A stretch of 32,518 bases of DNA from NCBI GenBank assembly GCA_910583695.1, contig CAJTZL010000032.1, forward strand, positions 1 through 32,518. The letters are read 5' to 3'. Every line of letters begins with the position of its first letter. Positions within the stretch are counted from its first letter, which is position 1. Made by a program: the position numbers and the translations under genes. The DNA comes from an uncultured Oscillibacter sp. Lineage in GTDB: Bacteria; Bacillota; Clostridia; Oscillospirales; Oscillospiraceae. The notes below the pieces were generated by a model, which ran no database searches, was not told the DNA's origin, and was given only the letters and a program-made list of their open reading frames with translations. Positions 23,390 through 32,273 of this stretch are shown one piece after another.

Positions 23390-25312
23390 ATGGCCATTGT
23401 AAAAATGAAAAAGCTCCGCGTCATGGCCATGGCCGACAGCCGGGACGCGCTCCTGCGGGAGCTGCTGCGCCTGGGCTGTGTGGAGATCAGCGAGCCCGCC
23501 GAGAAGCTCTCGGACCCCGCCTGGGCGGCGCTGCTGCGGCGGGACGCCTCCACCCTGGCGGAGACGAAAAGCGAGCAGGGAGAAGCCGCCGCCGCCCTGG
23601 ACGCACTGAAGCGCTACGGCGGCGCCAAGGACGGCCTCTTCATCCAGCGCCGGGCGGTGAGCGAGTCGGAATTTCTCAGCGACGGAACCCTGGAGAAGGC
23701 CCGGGCCGTCAGCCGGCAGATCAACGGGCATCTGCAGGACATCTCCCGCCTCCAGGGTGAGGAGAACCGCCTCCTCAGCCGGCGGGCGGGGCTGGAGCCC
23801 TGGGTCCCCCTGGACATGCCCCTGGAGCTTGGCGGCACGGACAACGCGGTGTTCCGCCTGGGGGTGCTCCCCGGGGCGGCGGACCCCGCCGCCATCCGCA
23901 ACGAGCTGGCGGAGAATCCGGCGGAGCTCTATGAAATCAGCGCCGACAGGCAGCAGCGCTGTTGTCTCCTCATCGCCCACCGGGCGGCGGAGGAGAAGGC
24001 CCTGGAGGTCCTGCGGCCCCATGGGTTCAGCGTCACCGCTTTCCAGGGGGTGACGGGCACGGCGGCCCAGAATGTTCAGGCCCTGGACGCGGAACTGGCG
24101 GAGAACCGGAGGCAGCGGCAGGAGGCCGAGGCCGCCATCGCCGCCATGGCCCCGGAGCGGGACGGACTCCGGCTCTATGCCGACCGGCTTGCCGCAGAGG
24201 CGGCGGAGGACCGGAACGCCGAGCGGCTCCTCACCGACGGGACCATCGTCTTCTTTGAGGGCTGGGCCCCGGCGGAGAACCTGGGGGAGGTGCAATCCCT
24301 GCTGGACGGCAGGGGCTGCGCCTGGGAGGCGTCGGACCCCACGGAGGAGGATATCCCCGACGTGCCGGTGCGCCTGAAAAACAACTGGCTGACAAGGCCG
24401 CTGAACATGGTGACGGAGATGTACTCCCTCCCCGCCTACAACAACGTGGACCCCAACCCCCTCATGGCGCCCTTCTTCATTTTGTTCTACGGCATCATGA
24501 TGGCGGACATGGGCTACGGCATTTTGATGTTCCTGGCCGGTATGCTCATCTCGAAAAAGTACCGGCCCAAGGGCACCATGGGCCATATGATGGGCCTGAT
24601 GCAGCTGTGCGGCGTGTCCACCTTTATCATGGGCGCGATCACCGGCGGCTTCTTCGGCGACTTCCTGACCCAGGTGGTGAAGATCACCACCGGCGCGGAC
24701 TTCGCCCTCCCGGCCCTCTTCACCCCGCTGAACGACACGCTGATGATTCTGGTGGGGGCCATGGCCCTGGGGCTGGTCCAGATCATCACCGGCATGGCCG
24801 TCAGCTTCATCCGCAAGCTCAAGGCCGGACAGGTGCTGGACGCCGTGTTTGAGGAGGTCACGTGGTGGATTGTCTTTGCGGGCATCGGGCTGATGGCTGC
24901 GGGCATCACGAATCTGGTTCTCTACGCAGGGCTGGCCCTGATCGTCATCGGCCCCCTGGTCACGGGACAGGGCTTTGGAAAGATCATGGGCATCTTCGGC
25001 TCTTTGTACAACCACGTGACCGGCTATTTCGGCGACATTCTCTCCTACGCCCGTCTCATGGCTCTGATGCTGGCGGGCAGCGTCATTGCCCAGGTGTTCA
25101 ACACCCTGGGCGCGATTCCCGGCAACATTCTCATTTTCCTGGTGATCTCCCTGGCGGGCAACGCGCTGAACTTCGCGCTGAACCTGCTGGGCTGCTACGT
25201 CCACGACCTGCGGCTCCAGTGCCTGGAGTACTTCGGGAAGTTCTATGAGGACGGCGGCAAGCCCTTCCGGCCCCTGGCCATGGAGACCAAATACGTGGAC
25301 ATCACAAAGTAA
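23390..25312 (+). CDS. ntpI: V-type ATPase membrane stator subunit I (subunit a)
   Basis: A 640-residue subunit that forms the ion half-channels against the K ring. Residues 1 to about 335 are the cytoplasmic arm with coiled coils that docks the peripheral stalks. From about 345 to 625 there are around seven or eight membrane helices, beginning at PLMAPFFILFYGIMMADMGYG. The essential ion-release arginine is likely Arg555 in LSYARLMAL. The length is normal for bacterial I subunits. The gene begins 1 bp after ntpF, suggesting coupling. Confidence 0.95.
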   Translation: MAIVKMKKLRVMAMADSRDALLRELLRLGCVEISEPAEKLSDPAWAALLRRDASTLAETKSEQGEAAAALDALKRYGGAKDGLFIQRRAVSESEFLSDGTLEKARAVSRQINGHLQDISRLQGEENRLLSRRAGLEPWVPLDMPLELGGTDNAVFRLGVLPGAADPAAIRNELAENPAELYEISADRQQRCCLLIAHRAAEEKALEVLRPHGFSVTAFQGVTGTAAQNVQALDAELAENRRQRQEAEAAIAAMAPERDGLRLYADRLAAEAAEDRNAERLLTDGTIVFFEGWAPAENLGEVQSLLDGRGCAWEASDPTEEDIPDVPVRLKNNWLTRPLNMVTEMYSLPAYNNVDPNPLMAPFFILFYGIMMADMGYGILMFLAGMLISKKYRPKGTMGHMMGLMQLCGVSTFIMGAITGGFFGDFLTQVVKITTGADFALPALFTPLNDTLMILVGAMALGLVQIITGMAVSFIRKLKAGQVLDAVFEEVTWWIVFAGIGLMAAGITNLVLYAGLALIVIGPLVTGQGFGKIMGIFGSLYNHVTGYFGDILSYARLMALMLAGSVIAQVFNTLGAIPGNILIFLVISLAGNALNFALNLLGCYVHDLRLQCLEYFGKFYEDGGKPFRPLAMETKYVDITK

Positions 25313-25336
25313 ATTTATTTTAGGAGGAACAACATT

Positions 25337-25870
25337 ATGGTGGATATGGAACTCATTCAGGCGATCGAGCAGAACGCGGCGGCACAATCCTTCCTGGGCG
25401 CTTTCGGCGGTCTGGCCCTGGCTCTTCTGGGCGCGGGTCTGGCGGCGGTTCTCCCCGGCATCGGCTCCGCCAAGGGCACCGGCATCGCCGGCGAGGCGGG
25501 CACCGGCCTCCTCTGCCAGGATCCCAGCAAGTTCGGTAAGGTCATGATTCTTCAGGTGATCCCCGGCACCCAGGGCCTTTATGGTCTGGTGGTCTGGTTC
25601 TTCGCCATCTTCTCCATGGGCCTGCTGGGCGGCGATGCCAGCGGCATGACGGTGGCCCAGGGCCTCCAGTACTTCTGCGCCTGCCTGCCCATGGCTCTCG
25701 GCGGATTGTTCTCCGCCATCGCCCAGGGCCGCGTGGCCGCGGGCTCCATCAACATTCTGGCCAAGAAGCCCGACGACTGGTCCAAGGGCATGGTGCTCTG
25801 CATCACCGTGGAGTTCTACGCCATCCTGTCTCTGCTGGCTTCCATGCTGATGATTATCAACATTTCTTAA
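25337..25870 (+). CDS. ntpK: V-type ATPase rotor ring subunit K (subunit c), sodium type
   Basis: A 177-residue tandem-hairpin proteolipid with four membrane helices. The residues known to bind sodium in Enterococcus hirae NtpK all have counterparts: IPGTQGLYG gives Thr78, Gln79 and Tyr82, IAQG gives Gln130, and VEFYAIL gives the ion-carrying Glu159. Only one of the two hairpins has the acidic residue, as in the sodium V-ATPase. The first hairpin contains a GIGSAKGTGIAGEAGTG packing motif. The SD is AGGAGG. Sodium specificity is a motif-based inference. Confidence 0.95.
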   Translation: MVDMELIQAIEQNAAAQSFLGAFGGLALALLGAGLAAVLPGIGSAKGTGIAGEAGTGLLCQDPSKFGKVMILQVIPGTQGLYGLVVWFFAIFSMGLLGGDASGMTVAQGLQYFCACLPMALGGLFSAIAQGRVAAGSINILAKKPDDWSKGMVLCITVEFYAILSLLASMLMIINIS

Positions 25871-25897
25871 TTGGCCCCGCAGAAAGGGGATTGAACC

Positions 25898-26482
25898 ATG
25901 AACGGAATTGAAAAAATCACCCAGCGCATCAGCGCCGACGCCCAGGGGGAGATCGACCGCGTCCTGGGCGAAGCCCGGGCGGAGGCGGAGAAGATCACCG
26001 CCCGGTATCAGGCTCAGGCGGACGCCGAGGCGGCGGACCTGGACGCCAGGAACCAAAAGGCCGCCGCGGAGCGGGAGGAGCGTCTGGCGGGTACCGCCCA
26101 GATGGAGGCCCGGAAGGCCGCCCTGGCCGCCAGGCAGGAGATGGTGGAAAGGGCCTATGAGCTGGCCCTCCAAAAGCTCTGCTCCCTGCCGGAGGAGAAG
26201 TATGCCGCCGTGCTGGCGGGGCTTCTGATTCAGGCGTCCTCCACCGGTAAGGAGGAGGTCATCTTCTCCGACAAGGACCGCCGCAAGGTGGGCAAGGCCG
26301 CCGTGGAAAAGGCCAACCAGGACGGCGGCAAAAAGCTGACCCTCTCCGGCGAGACCCGTTCCATACCCGGCGGCTTCATCCTCCGCTCGGAGAACGTGGA
26401 GGTCAACTGCGCGTTCGACACCCTGGTGCGCCTGCAAAAGGCGGAAACTGCGGGAGAAGTGGTGAAGAAGCTGTTCTCATGA
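25898..26482 (+). CDS. ntpE: V-type ATPase peripheral-stalk subunit E
   Basis: A 194-residue protein. Its N-terminal half is a charged coiled coil (about 5-100) that pairs with subunit G/H. Its globular C-terminal half ends in FILRSENVEVNCAFDTLVRLQ, a typical E-subunit finish. The length fits. The SD is AAAGGGG, 27 bp after ntpK. It shares the Ala/Glu-rich style of the first gene but has the additional C-terminal domain that distinguishes E from G. Confidence 0.93.
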   Translation: MNGIEKITQRISADAQGEIDRVLGEARAEAEKITARYQAQADAEAADLDARNQKAAAEREERLAGTAQMEARKAALAARQEMVERAYELALQKLCSLPEEKYAAVLAGLLIQASSTGKEEVIFSDKDRRKVGKAAVEKANQDGGKKLTLSGETRSIPGGFILRSENVEVNCAFDTLVRLQKAETAGEVVKKLFS

Positions 26483-26495
26483 AGGAGGAAGTGTC

Positions 26496-27494
26496 TTGGC
26501 TAGCAAAATCAAAGACACCGATTATCTGGCGATCTCGGCCCGCATCAAGGCCATGGAGACCGGGCTCCTGACACGGGAACGGATGGAACAGGTCCTGGAG
26601 GCCCGCAGCGACGAGGAGGCGGTGAAAATCCTCCAGGAGTGCGGGTATCCCGAGCTGGACGCCCGCAGTCCCGAGGCCATGGACGCCGCGCTGTCGGCGG
26701 CCCGGGAGGCCACCCTCTCCGACGTGCTGGACGGCGCGCCGGACCCCAGGTATATCGACATTTTCAAGCTGAAATACGACTATCACAACATCAAGGCCGT
26801 GCTGAAAGCCGCAGCCATGAACGTAAGCCCCGACTCCATGCTGATGGATATGGGCCGGGTTCCGGCATCCTTGCTGAAGGAGGCCGTCCTGACCGGGCGG
26901 CTGGAGGAGCTGCCGGAGGGCCTTGCCGCCGCGGCGGCGGAGGCCCGGGAGATTCTGGATTCCACCCGGGATCCCCAGCTCTCCGACATTGCCCTGGACC
27001 GCCGGTGCTATCAGGAGATGGCGCGCGTGGCGGAGGAGACGGGCAGCGCCTTTTTGGCGGGCTACGTCAAAATCCAGATCGACGCGGCGAACCTCCGCAG
27101 TCTGGTCCGCACGGCGCGGATGGGCAAGAGCGGGGAGTTTTTGAAGACCGTGCTGCTGGAAGGCGGGGACATCGGCGAGGACGCCGTGGCCGCCGCCGGG
27201 AACTCCGGCGCGCTCCAGGAGCTTTACGGCCCCACGGCCCTCCAGGCCGCGGCGGAGGCGGGAACGGAGGCCCTTCGGGGCGGGTCCCTGACGGCCTTTG
27301 AGAAGCTCTGCGACGACGCGGTGGGGGAGTACCTGGCCGGGGCGCAGTTCGTGCCCTTTGGCGAGGCCCCGCTGCTGGGGTATCTGGCGGCCCGGGAGAC
27401 GGAGTATACCAACATCCGCATCCTGCTGATGGGCCGCGGGGCGGGCCTGCCCGCCGACGTGATCCGTTCCCGGCTGCGGAACGGGTATGTGTAA
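26496..27494 (+). CDS. ntpC: V-type ATPase central-stalk subunit C (subunit d)
   Basis: A 332-residue all-helical funnel protein that seats the central rotor on the K ring. The recognisable start (KIKDTDYLAISARIKAME), an internal DIFKLKYDYHNIKAVLKA and a C-terminal ARETEYTNIRILLMGR are characteristic. The start codon is TTG at 26496, supported by AAGGAGG 7-8 nt upstream; no better ATG exists nearby. It is 13 bp after ntpE. Confidence 0.94.
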   Translation: MASKIKDTDYLAISARIKAMETGLLTRERMEQVLEARSDEEAVKILQECGYPELDARSPEAMDAALSAAREATLSDVLDGAPDPRYIDIFKLKYDYHNIKAVLKAAAMNVSPDSMLMDMGRVPASLLKEAVLTGRLEELPEGLAAAAAEAREILDSTRDPQLSDIALDRRCYQEMARVAEETGSAFLAGYVKIQIDAANLRSLVRTARMGKSGEFLKTVLLEGGDIGEDAVAAAGNSGALQELYGPTALQAAAEAGTEALRGGSLTAFEKLCDDAVGEYLAGAQFVPFGEAPLLGYLAARETEYTNIRILLMGRGAGLPADVIRSRLRNGYV

Positions 27495-27506
27495 GGCGGT
27501 GAACGT

Positions 27507-27824
27507 ATGGCAATGACCTATCAGATCGCCGCCATCGGCGATTGGGAGTCCGTCATGGGCTTCCGGGCTCTGGGACTGGACACCTACCCCGTCGCGGACG
27601 CGGCGGAGGCCAGGGAGAAGATCAAGGAGCTGGCCAAGGGGAACTGCGCCGTGATTTACCTCACGGAGCAGCTGGCAAAGGACATGGAGGACGTGATCTC
27701 CCGCTATAAGGACGAGCTGCGCCCCGCCATCATCCTCATCCCCGGGCGGCAGGGTTCCCTGGGCATCGGCAGGAACAACATCCAGCGCGCCATTGAGCGG
27801 GCGGTGGGGGCGGATATCCTTTAG
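27507..27824 (+). CDS. ntpG: V-type ATPase central-stalk subunit F
   Basis: A 105-residue Rossmann-like protein that binds subunit D in the rotor shaft. The pattern AAIGDWESVMGFRALGLDTYPV, then AVIYLTEQLAKDM and a C-terminal NIQRAIERAVGADIL is typical of F subunits (NtpG in Enterococcus naming). The SD GGCGGTGA precedes the ATG, 12 bp after ntpC. It is followed by a 251-bp structured gap before ntpA. Confidence 0.93.
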   Translation: MAMTYQIAAIGDWESVMGFRALGLDTYPVADAAEAREKIKELAKGNCAVIYLTEQLAKDMEDVISRYKDELRPAIILIPGRQGSLGIGRNNIQRAIERAVGADIL

Positions 27825-27828
27825 TCCT

Positions 27829-28041
27829 TAAAGAGGGGACTTCGTCCCCCCTTTAGATTCCCCCTCGCCAGTCTGCGGACTGGCGCCGCCGCCCAGGGCG
27901 GCTGGAGTATCGGAATTTTTGTGACGCGCATGTCGTCACAAAAATGATTTCAAATTATTTCCCCGCTTTGCGGGGAAACCAAGGGAAAACGGCGTTTTCC
28001 CCTGGACCCCTTTTCGGGCATGCGGCAACGGGAAGGGGGGT
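27829..28041. other. Cluster of six or seven hairpins inside the ATPase operon
   Basis: The gap between subunits F and A is packed with stem-loops: 27829-27855 (11 of 12 pairs), 27866-27885 (8 bp), 27885-27902 (6 bp), 27915-27945 (12 bp, loop CGCATGT), 27958-27978 (9 bp), 27979-28005 (about 11 bp), and a weaker one at about 28006-28041. Several stems carry T or A runs at their ends. I see no gene. It could attenuate, process or stabilise the mRNA, or be an inserted repetitive element. Confidence 0.75.
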
Positions 28042-28075
28042 CCCGCAAATCTATCCTGAAAGAAGGTTTTAGAGT

Positions 28076-29845
28076 TTGAGCGGCAAAGTTGTTAAAGTTT
28101 CCGGGCCGCTGGTGGTCGCTACAGGGCTGTCCAATGCCAACATGAGCGACGTGGTCCGCGTCGGCCCCCAGCGCCTGATCGGCGAGATCCTGACCATGAA
28201 GGGCGACGCCGCCTCCATCCAGGTCTATGAGGAAACCTCCGGCCTGGGCCCCGGCGCCGTCGTCGAAACCACCGGCGCCCCCATGAGCGTGGAGCTGGGC
28301 CCCGGCATGATCGAGGGCATCTATGACGGCATCCAGCGCCCCCTGGAGAAAATCGTGGAGAAGGTGGGCGCCAACATCACCCGCGGCGTGGAGGTCTCCG
28401 CCCTGGACCACGAGAAAAAGTGGGACTTCACCGCCACGGTGAAAGCCGGAGACAAGGTGATCGGCGGCGATGTCATCGGCACCGTCCCCGAGACTCCCGT
28501 GGTGCTCCACAAAATCATGGTGCCCCCCAGCCTGAAGGGCACCATCAAATCCATTCAGAGCGGCAGCTTCAAGGTTACGGACACCGTGGCCACCCTCACC
28601 ACCGAGGACGGCAAGGACGTGCCCCTGACCATGGTCCAGAAATGGCCCGTGCGTATCGGCCGCCCCTATGAGAAGAAGTACTCCCCCGAGCGTCCCCTGT
28701 GCTCCGGCCAGCGGATCATCGACACCATGTTCCCCATCGCCAAGGGCGGCACCGCCGCCGTTCCCGGCCCCTTCGGCTCCGGCAAGACCGTGGTTCAGCA
28801 CCAGCTGGCCAAGTGGTCCGACGTGGATATCGTGGTCTACATCGGCTGCGGCGAGCGGGGCAACGAGATGACCGACGTTCTGCGGGAGTTCCCCGAGCTG
28901 AAGGACCCCCGCACCGGCGAGTCCCTGATGAAGCGGACGGTGCTGATTGCCAACACCTCCGATATGCCCGTGGCGGCCCGTGAGGCCTCCGTCTACACCG
29001 GCATCACCATTGCGGAGTACTTCCGGGACATGGGCTATGACGTGGCCGTTATCGCCGACTCCACCTCCCGCTGGGCCGAGGCTCTCCGCGAGATGTCCGG
29101 CCGTCTGGAGGAGATGCCCGGCGAAGAGGGCTACCCCGCCTACCTCTCCTCCCGTCTGGCCCAGTTCTACGAGCGGGCCGGCAGCGTGGAGTGCATCGGC
29201 TCCGACGAGCGCCGGGGCTCCCTGACCGCCGTGGGCGCGGTCTCCCCCCCGGGCGGCGACTTGTCCGAGCCCGTCTCCCAGGCCACCATGCGCATCGTCA
29301 AGGTTTTCTGGGCCCTGGACGCGTCCCTGGCCTACAAGCGGCACTTCCCCGCCATCAACTGGCTGAACTCCTACTCCCTGTACCTGGATACCCTCAAGCC
29401 CTGGTTCGACGAGAATTTCGGCGATGCCTTCATGAAGGACCGGGGCAAGGCCATGAGCATCCTTCAGCAGGAGGCCAGCCTGAACGAAATCGTCCAGCTC
29501 GTCGGTAAGGACGCCCTGTCCCCTGCCGACCAGCTGACCCTGGAAGTTGCCCGGATGGTCCGGGAGGACTTCCTCCAGCAGAACGCCTTCACCGACATCG
29601 ACGGCTATTCCAGCTACGACCGTCAGGGCAAGCTCCTGGCGCTGATTCTCCGCTACGAGGCTCTGTGCCGGGACGCCATCGCCAAGGGGGCGGACGTGAT
29701 GAAGCTCTTTGACATCCCCGTCCGGGAGAAGATCGGCCGGGCCAAGAGCGTTCCCGCCGACGAGTACGTCCAGGTCTACGAGGGAATCGGGACCGAGATG
29801 GAAGCTCAGATCGCCGAGATCGCCGCCCAGGGAGGTGACAACTGA
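28076..29845 (+). CDS. ntpA: V-type ATPase catalytic subunit A
   Basis: The 589-residue catalytic subunit hydrolyses ATP at the A/B interfaces of the V1 head. The P-loop GPFGSGKT is at 231-238 with Lys237 and Thr238, preceded by the subunit A-specific non-homologous insert of about 90 residues. SDVDIVVYIGCGERGNEMT supplies the catalytic Glu in GERGNE, and DSTSRWAEALRE follows. The start is a TTG at 28076, after AGAAGG about 8 nt upstream; the N-terminus SGKVVKVSGPLVVA is canonical. The stop overlaps the ntpB ATG by 1 nt. Codons ending in C are especially frequent, hinting at high expression. Confidence 0.97.
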   Translation: MSGKVVKVSGPLVVATGLSNANMSDVVRVGPQRLIGEILTMKGDAASIQVYEETSGLGPGAVVETTGAPMSVELGPGMIEGIYDGIQRPLEKIVEKVGANITRGVEVSALDHEKKWDFTATVKAGDKVIGGDVIGTVPETPVVLHKIMVPPSLKGTIKSIQSGSFKVTDTVATLTTEDGKDVPLTMVQKWPVRIGRPYEKKYSPERPLCSGQRIIDTMFPIAKGGTAAVPGPFGSGKTVVQHQLAKWSDVDIVVYIGCGERGNEMTDVLREFPELKDPRTGESLMKRTVLIANTSDMPVAAREASVYTGITIAEYFRDMGYDVAVIADSTSRWAEALREMSGRLEEMPGEEGYPAYLSSRLAQFYERAGSVECIGSDERRGSLTAVGAVSPPGGDLSEPVSQATMRIVKVFWALDASLAYKRHFPAINWLNSYSLYLDTLKPWFDENFGDAFMKDRGKAMSILQQEASLNEIVQLVGKDALSPADQLTLEVARMVREDFLQQNAFTDIDGYSSYDRQGKLLALILRYEALCRDAIAKGADVMKLFDIPVREKIGRAKSVPADEYVQVYEGIGTEMEAQIAEIAAQGGDN

Positions 29846-31230
29846 TGATTCGTGAATACAAAACCGTAGAGGAAATCGTCAGCCCGCTGATGATGGTCCG
29901 CATGGTGGAGAACGTCACCTATGATGAACTGGTGGAGGTGGAACTGCATGACGGTTCCATCCGCCGGGGCAAGGTGCTGGAGGTCAACGGCGATACCGCG
30001 GTCGTCCAGCTCTTTGAAGCCGCTGCGGGCATCAACCTGGCTGACGCGAAGGTCCGCTTCCTGGGCCATCCCCTTCAGCTTGGCGTCTCCGGCGATATGC
30101 TGGGCCGCGTCTTCAACGGCATGGGCCAGCCCATCGACGGCGGCCCCGCCATCCTGGCCGAGGAGTACCGGGACATCAACGGCCTGCCCATGAACCCCGC
30201 CGCCCGGGACTACCCCAACGAGTTCATCCAGACCGGCGTTTCCACCATCGACGGCCTGAACACCCTGGTCCGCGGGCAGAAGCTGCCCATCTTCTCCGGC
30301 TCCGGCCTGCCCCACGCCAATCTGGCGGCGCAGATCGCCCGTCAGGCCAAGGTGCTGGGGGACGAGAGCGCCAACTTCGCCGTGGTCTTCGCCGCCATCG
30401 GCATCACCTTCGAGGAGTCGGAGTTCTTCGTCAACGAGTTCAAGCGCACCGGCGCCATCGACCGGACCGTGCTGTTCTCGAACCTTGCCAACGACCCCGC
30501 GGTGGAGCGCATCGCCACGCCCCGCATGGCCCTGACCGCCGCGGAGTATCTGGCCTTTGAGAAGGATATGCACGTCCTGGTCATCATGACCGACATCACC
30601 AACTATGCCGAGGCCCTACGGGAGGTCTCCGCCGCCAAGAAGGAGGTCCCGGGCCGCCGCGGCTTCCCCGGCTACCTGTATACGAACCTGGCGACGCTGT
30701 ACGAGCGGGCGGGCCGGCAGCTGGGCAAGAAGGGCTCCATCACCCTGATTCCCATTCTGACCATGCCCGAGGACGACAAGACCCACCCCATCCCCGACCT
30801 GACGGGCTATATCACCGAGGGTCAGATCATCCTGGCCCGGTCCCTGTACCGCCAGGGCATCCATCCCCCTGTGGACGTGCTGCCCAGCCTGAGCCGTCTG
30901 AAGGACAAGGGCGTGGGCAAGGGCAAGACCCGGGAGGACCACGCGGACACCATGAACCAGCTCTTTGCGGCCTACTCCACCGGCAAGGACAACAAGGAAT
31001 TGATGTCCATTCTGGGCGAGGCGGCCCTGACCCCCACGGACCTGCTGTACGCCAAGTTTGCCGACGAGTTTGAGCGGCGCTACGTGAACCAGGGCTATGA
31101 AGAGAACCGCTCTATTTTCGAGACCCTGGACCTGGGCTGGGAGCTCCTGAGCATTCTGCCCAAGTCGGAGCTGAAGCGTATCAAGCCGGAGCTGATCGAG
31201 AGATACTGGCCGAAAAAAGACGAGCAGTAA
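29845..31230 (+). CDS. ntpB: V-type ATPase regulatory/nucleotide-binding subunit B
   Basis: A 461-residue non-catalytic head subunit that alternates with A and contributes the arginine finger. It begins with EYKTVEEIVSPLMMV, has the degenerate nucleotide site PIFSGSGLPHANLAAQI in place of a P-loop, then PGRRGFPGYLYTNLATLYERAGR and the TGYITEGQI region. The length is typical. The SD GGAGGTGA lies within the end of ntpA and the genes share one base (TGATG), so translation is coupled and equal A:B output is likely. Confidence 0.97.
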   Translation: MIREYKTVEEIVSPLMMVRMVENVTYDELVEVELHDGSIRRGKVLEVNGDTAVVQLFEAAAGINLADAKVRFLGHPLQLGVSGDMLGRVFNGMGQPIDGGPAILAEEYRDINGLPMNPAARDYPNEFIQTGVSTIDGLNTLVRGQKLPIFSGSGLPHANLAAQIARQAKVLGDESANFAVVFAAIGITFEESEFFVNEFKRTGAIDRTVLFSNLANDPAVERIATPRMALTAAEYLAFEKDMHVLVIMTDITNYAEALREVSAAKKEVPGRRGFPGYLYTNLATLYERAGRQLGKKGSITLIPILTMPEDDKTHPIPDLTGYITEGQIILARSLYRQGIHPPVDVLPSLSRLKDKGVGKGKTREDHADTMNQLFAAYSTGKDNKELMSILGEAALTPTDLLYAKFADEFERRYVNQGYEENRSIFETLDLGWELLSILPKSELKRIKPELIERYWPKKDEQ

Positions 31231-31243
31231 GGAGGGGTGAGCC

Positions 31244-31957
31244 ATGGCGAATATCACGGTAAGCCCCACCCGAATGGAGCTCACCCGCCTCAAAGGCAAG
31301 CTGCGCACCGCCCAGCGGGGACACAAGCTGCTCAAGGACAAGCGGGATGAGCTGATGAAGCAGTTCCTGGAGACGGTCCGGGAGGTCCGGGCCCTCCGGG
31401 CCGAGGTGGAGGAGGAGCTGATGACGGTCCACGGGGCTTTCACCGTGGCCTCCGCCCTGATGAGCTCCGAGGCCATGGAGCAGGCCCTGCTCTACCCCAA
31501 GCAGAGCGTGGTGCTGACCCAGACCACCCAGAACATCATGTCCGTCAACGTGCCGGTGTACGATTTCCAGACCCAGACCCGGTCGGACTCCGACATCTAC
31601 CCCTACGGCTTCGCGGCCACGTCCGGCGAGCTGGACACGGCGGTGGACGCCCTGGGGAAGGTGTTCCGGAAGCTCCTGAAGCTGGCGGAGATCGAGAAAT
31701 CCGCCCAGCTGATGGCGGAGGAGATCGAGAAGACCCGGCGGCGGGTCAACGCCCTGGAGTATGTCATGATCCCCAATACCCAGGAGGCCATCCGGTATAT
31801 CAACATGAAGCTGGATGAAAACGACCGCGCCACGACCATCCGGCTGATGAAGGTGAAGGATATGATCCTCAAGGAGTCTCTGGAGGAGAAGCGGGAGGCT
31901 ACCGCCAAGGCGGTCAAGGCCTTCAGCAGCCAGGGAGAGCGTCCGGCGGAGGTCTGA
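31244..31957 (+). CDS. ntpD: V-type ATPase central rotor shaft subunit D
   Basis: A 237-residue, two-helix coiled-coil shaft that turns inside the A3B3 head. The N-terminal pattern VSPTRMELTRLKGKL and the C-terminal TRRRVNALEYVMIPN are signatures of subunit D. The long helices lie at about 10-75 and 125-210. The ATG follows AAGGAGGGGTGAG, 13 bp after ntpB. It is the last gene of the operon. The gene order is the same as Enterococcus ntpFIKECGABD. Confidence 0.96.
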   Translation: MANITVSPTRMELTRLKGKLRTAQRGHKLLKDKRDELMKQFLETVREVRALRAEVEEELMTVHGAFTVASALMSSEAMEQALLYPKQSVVLTQTTQNIMSVNVPVYDFQTQTRSDSDIYPYGFAATSGELDTAVDALGKVFRKLLKLAEIEKSAQLMAEEIEKTRRRVNALEYVMIPNTQEAIRYINMKLDENDRATTIRLMKVKDMILKESLEEKREATAKAVKAFSSQGERPAEV

Positions 31958-31986
31958 GAAGGCCCCGCTTTGCGGAAAAAGGAACG

Positions 31987-32018
31987 GCCGCCGCCTGAGC
32001 ATTTACTCAGGCGGCGGC
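31987..32018 (+). terminator. Hairpin after the V-ATPase operon
   Basis: A perfect 13-bp stem GCCGCCGCCTGAG (31987-31999) with 32006-32018 and a 6-nt loop, 29 bp past the ntpD stop. It lacks a proper U run (TTCAAAAA), so it may act together with the next hairpin. Confidence 0.6.
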
Positions 32019-32040
32019 TTCAAAAACGCGAAAAATTCAC

Positions 32041-32063
32041 GCGGTGTATACCGCTTTTGTTTT
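32041..32063 (+). terminator. Second terminator after the V-ATPase operon
   Basis: A short GCGGT/ACCGC hairpin (32041-32054) is followed by TTTTGTTTT (32055-32063) on the plus strand. Confidence 0.65.
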
Positions 32064-32124
32064 ACGGGGAACCGGACTATATCCGGGAAGAGTAAAGCGA
32101 AGCGGCAGGCACAGCGCTTCCAAT

Positions 32125-32157
32125 AACAAAACGACGGGCAAAGCCCGTCGTTTTGTT
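32125..32157 (-). terminator. Terminator of tRNA-Cys, probably bidirectional
   Basis: A 15-bp stem (32125-32139 with 32143-32157) has a 3-nt loop. Its outer bases are A/T runs, so each strand presents CGTTTTGTT after the GC core. It lies just downstream of the tRNA-Cys 3' end and opposite the ATPase terminators. Confidence 0.8.
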
Positions 32158-32158
32158 C

Positions 32159-32233
32159 TGGAGGTGACACCCGGATTTGAACCGGGGAATCAGGGTTTTG
32201 CAGACCCTTGCCTTACCACTTGGCTATGTCACC
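32159..32233 (-). tRNA. tRNA-Cys (anticodon GCA)
   Basis: The minus-strand sequence folds as a cloverleaf. The acceptor stem is GGTGACA/TGTCACC, the anticodon loop is CTGCAAA (GCA), and the T arm is CCGGGGTTCAAATCCGG-like (read GGTTCAAATCC). The discriminator is U73, as expected for cysteine, and the CCA end is encoded at 32161-32159. Total length with CCA is 75 nt. A promoter lies directly upstream. Confidence 0.95.
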
Positions 32234-32244
32234 GTCTACACTGT

Positions 32245-32273
32245 ATTATATGCGAACTCTCCGGAAAAGTCCA
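32245..32273 (-). promoter_or_regulatory. Promoter of tRNA-Cys
   Basis: On the minus strand TGGACT (32273-32268), a 17-bp spacer and TATAAT (32250-32245). The expected start is about 5 nt before the mature tRNA 5' end. Confidence 0.7.

Noticed and set aside
23360..26437. A very long open frame on the minus strand opposite the V-ATPase genes
   Set aside because: It is antisense to clear ATPase subunit genes. Its translation is rich in His, Gln, Gly and Arg, as GC-rich antisense frames are, with no domain and no SD.
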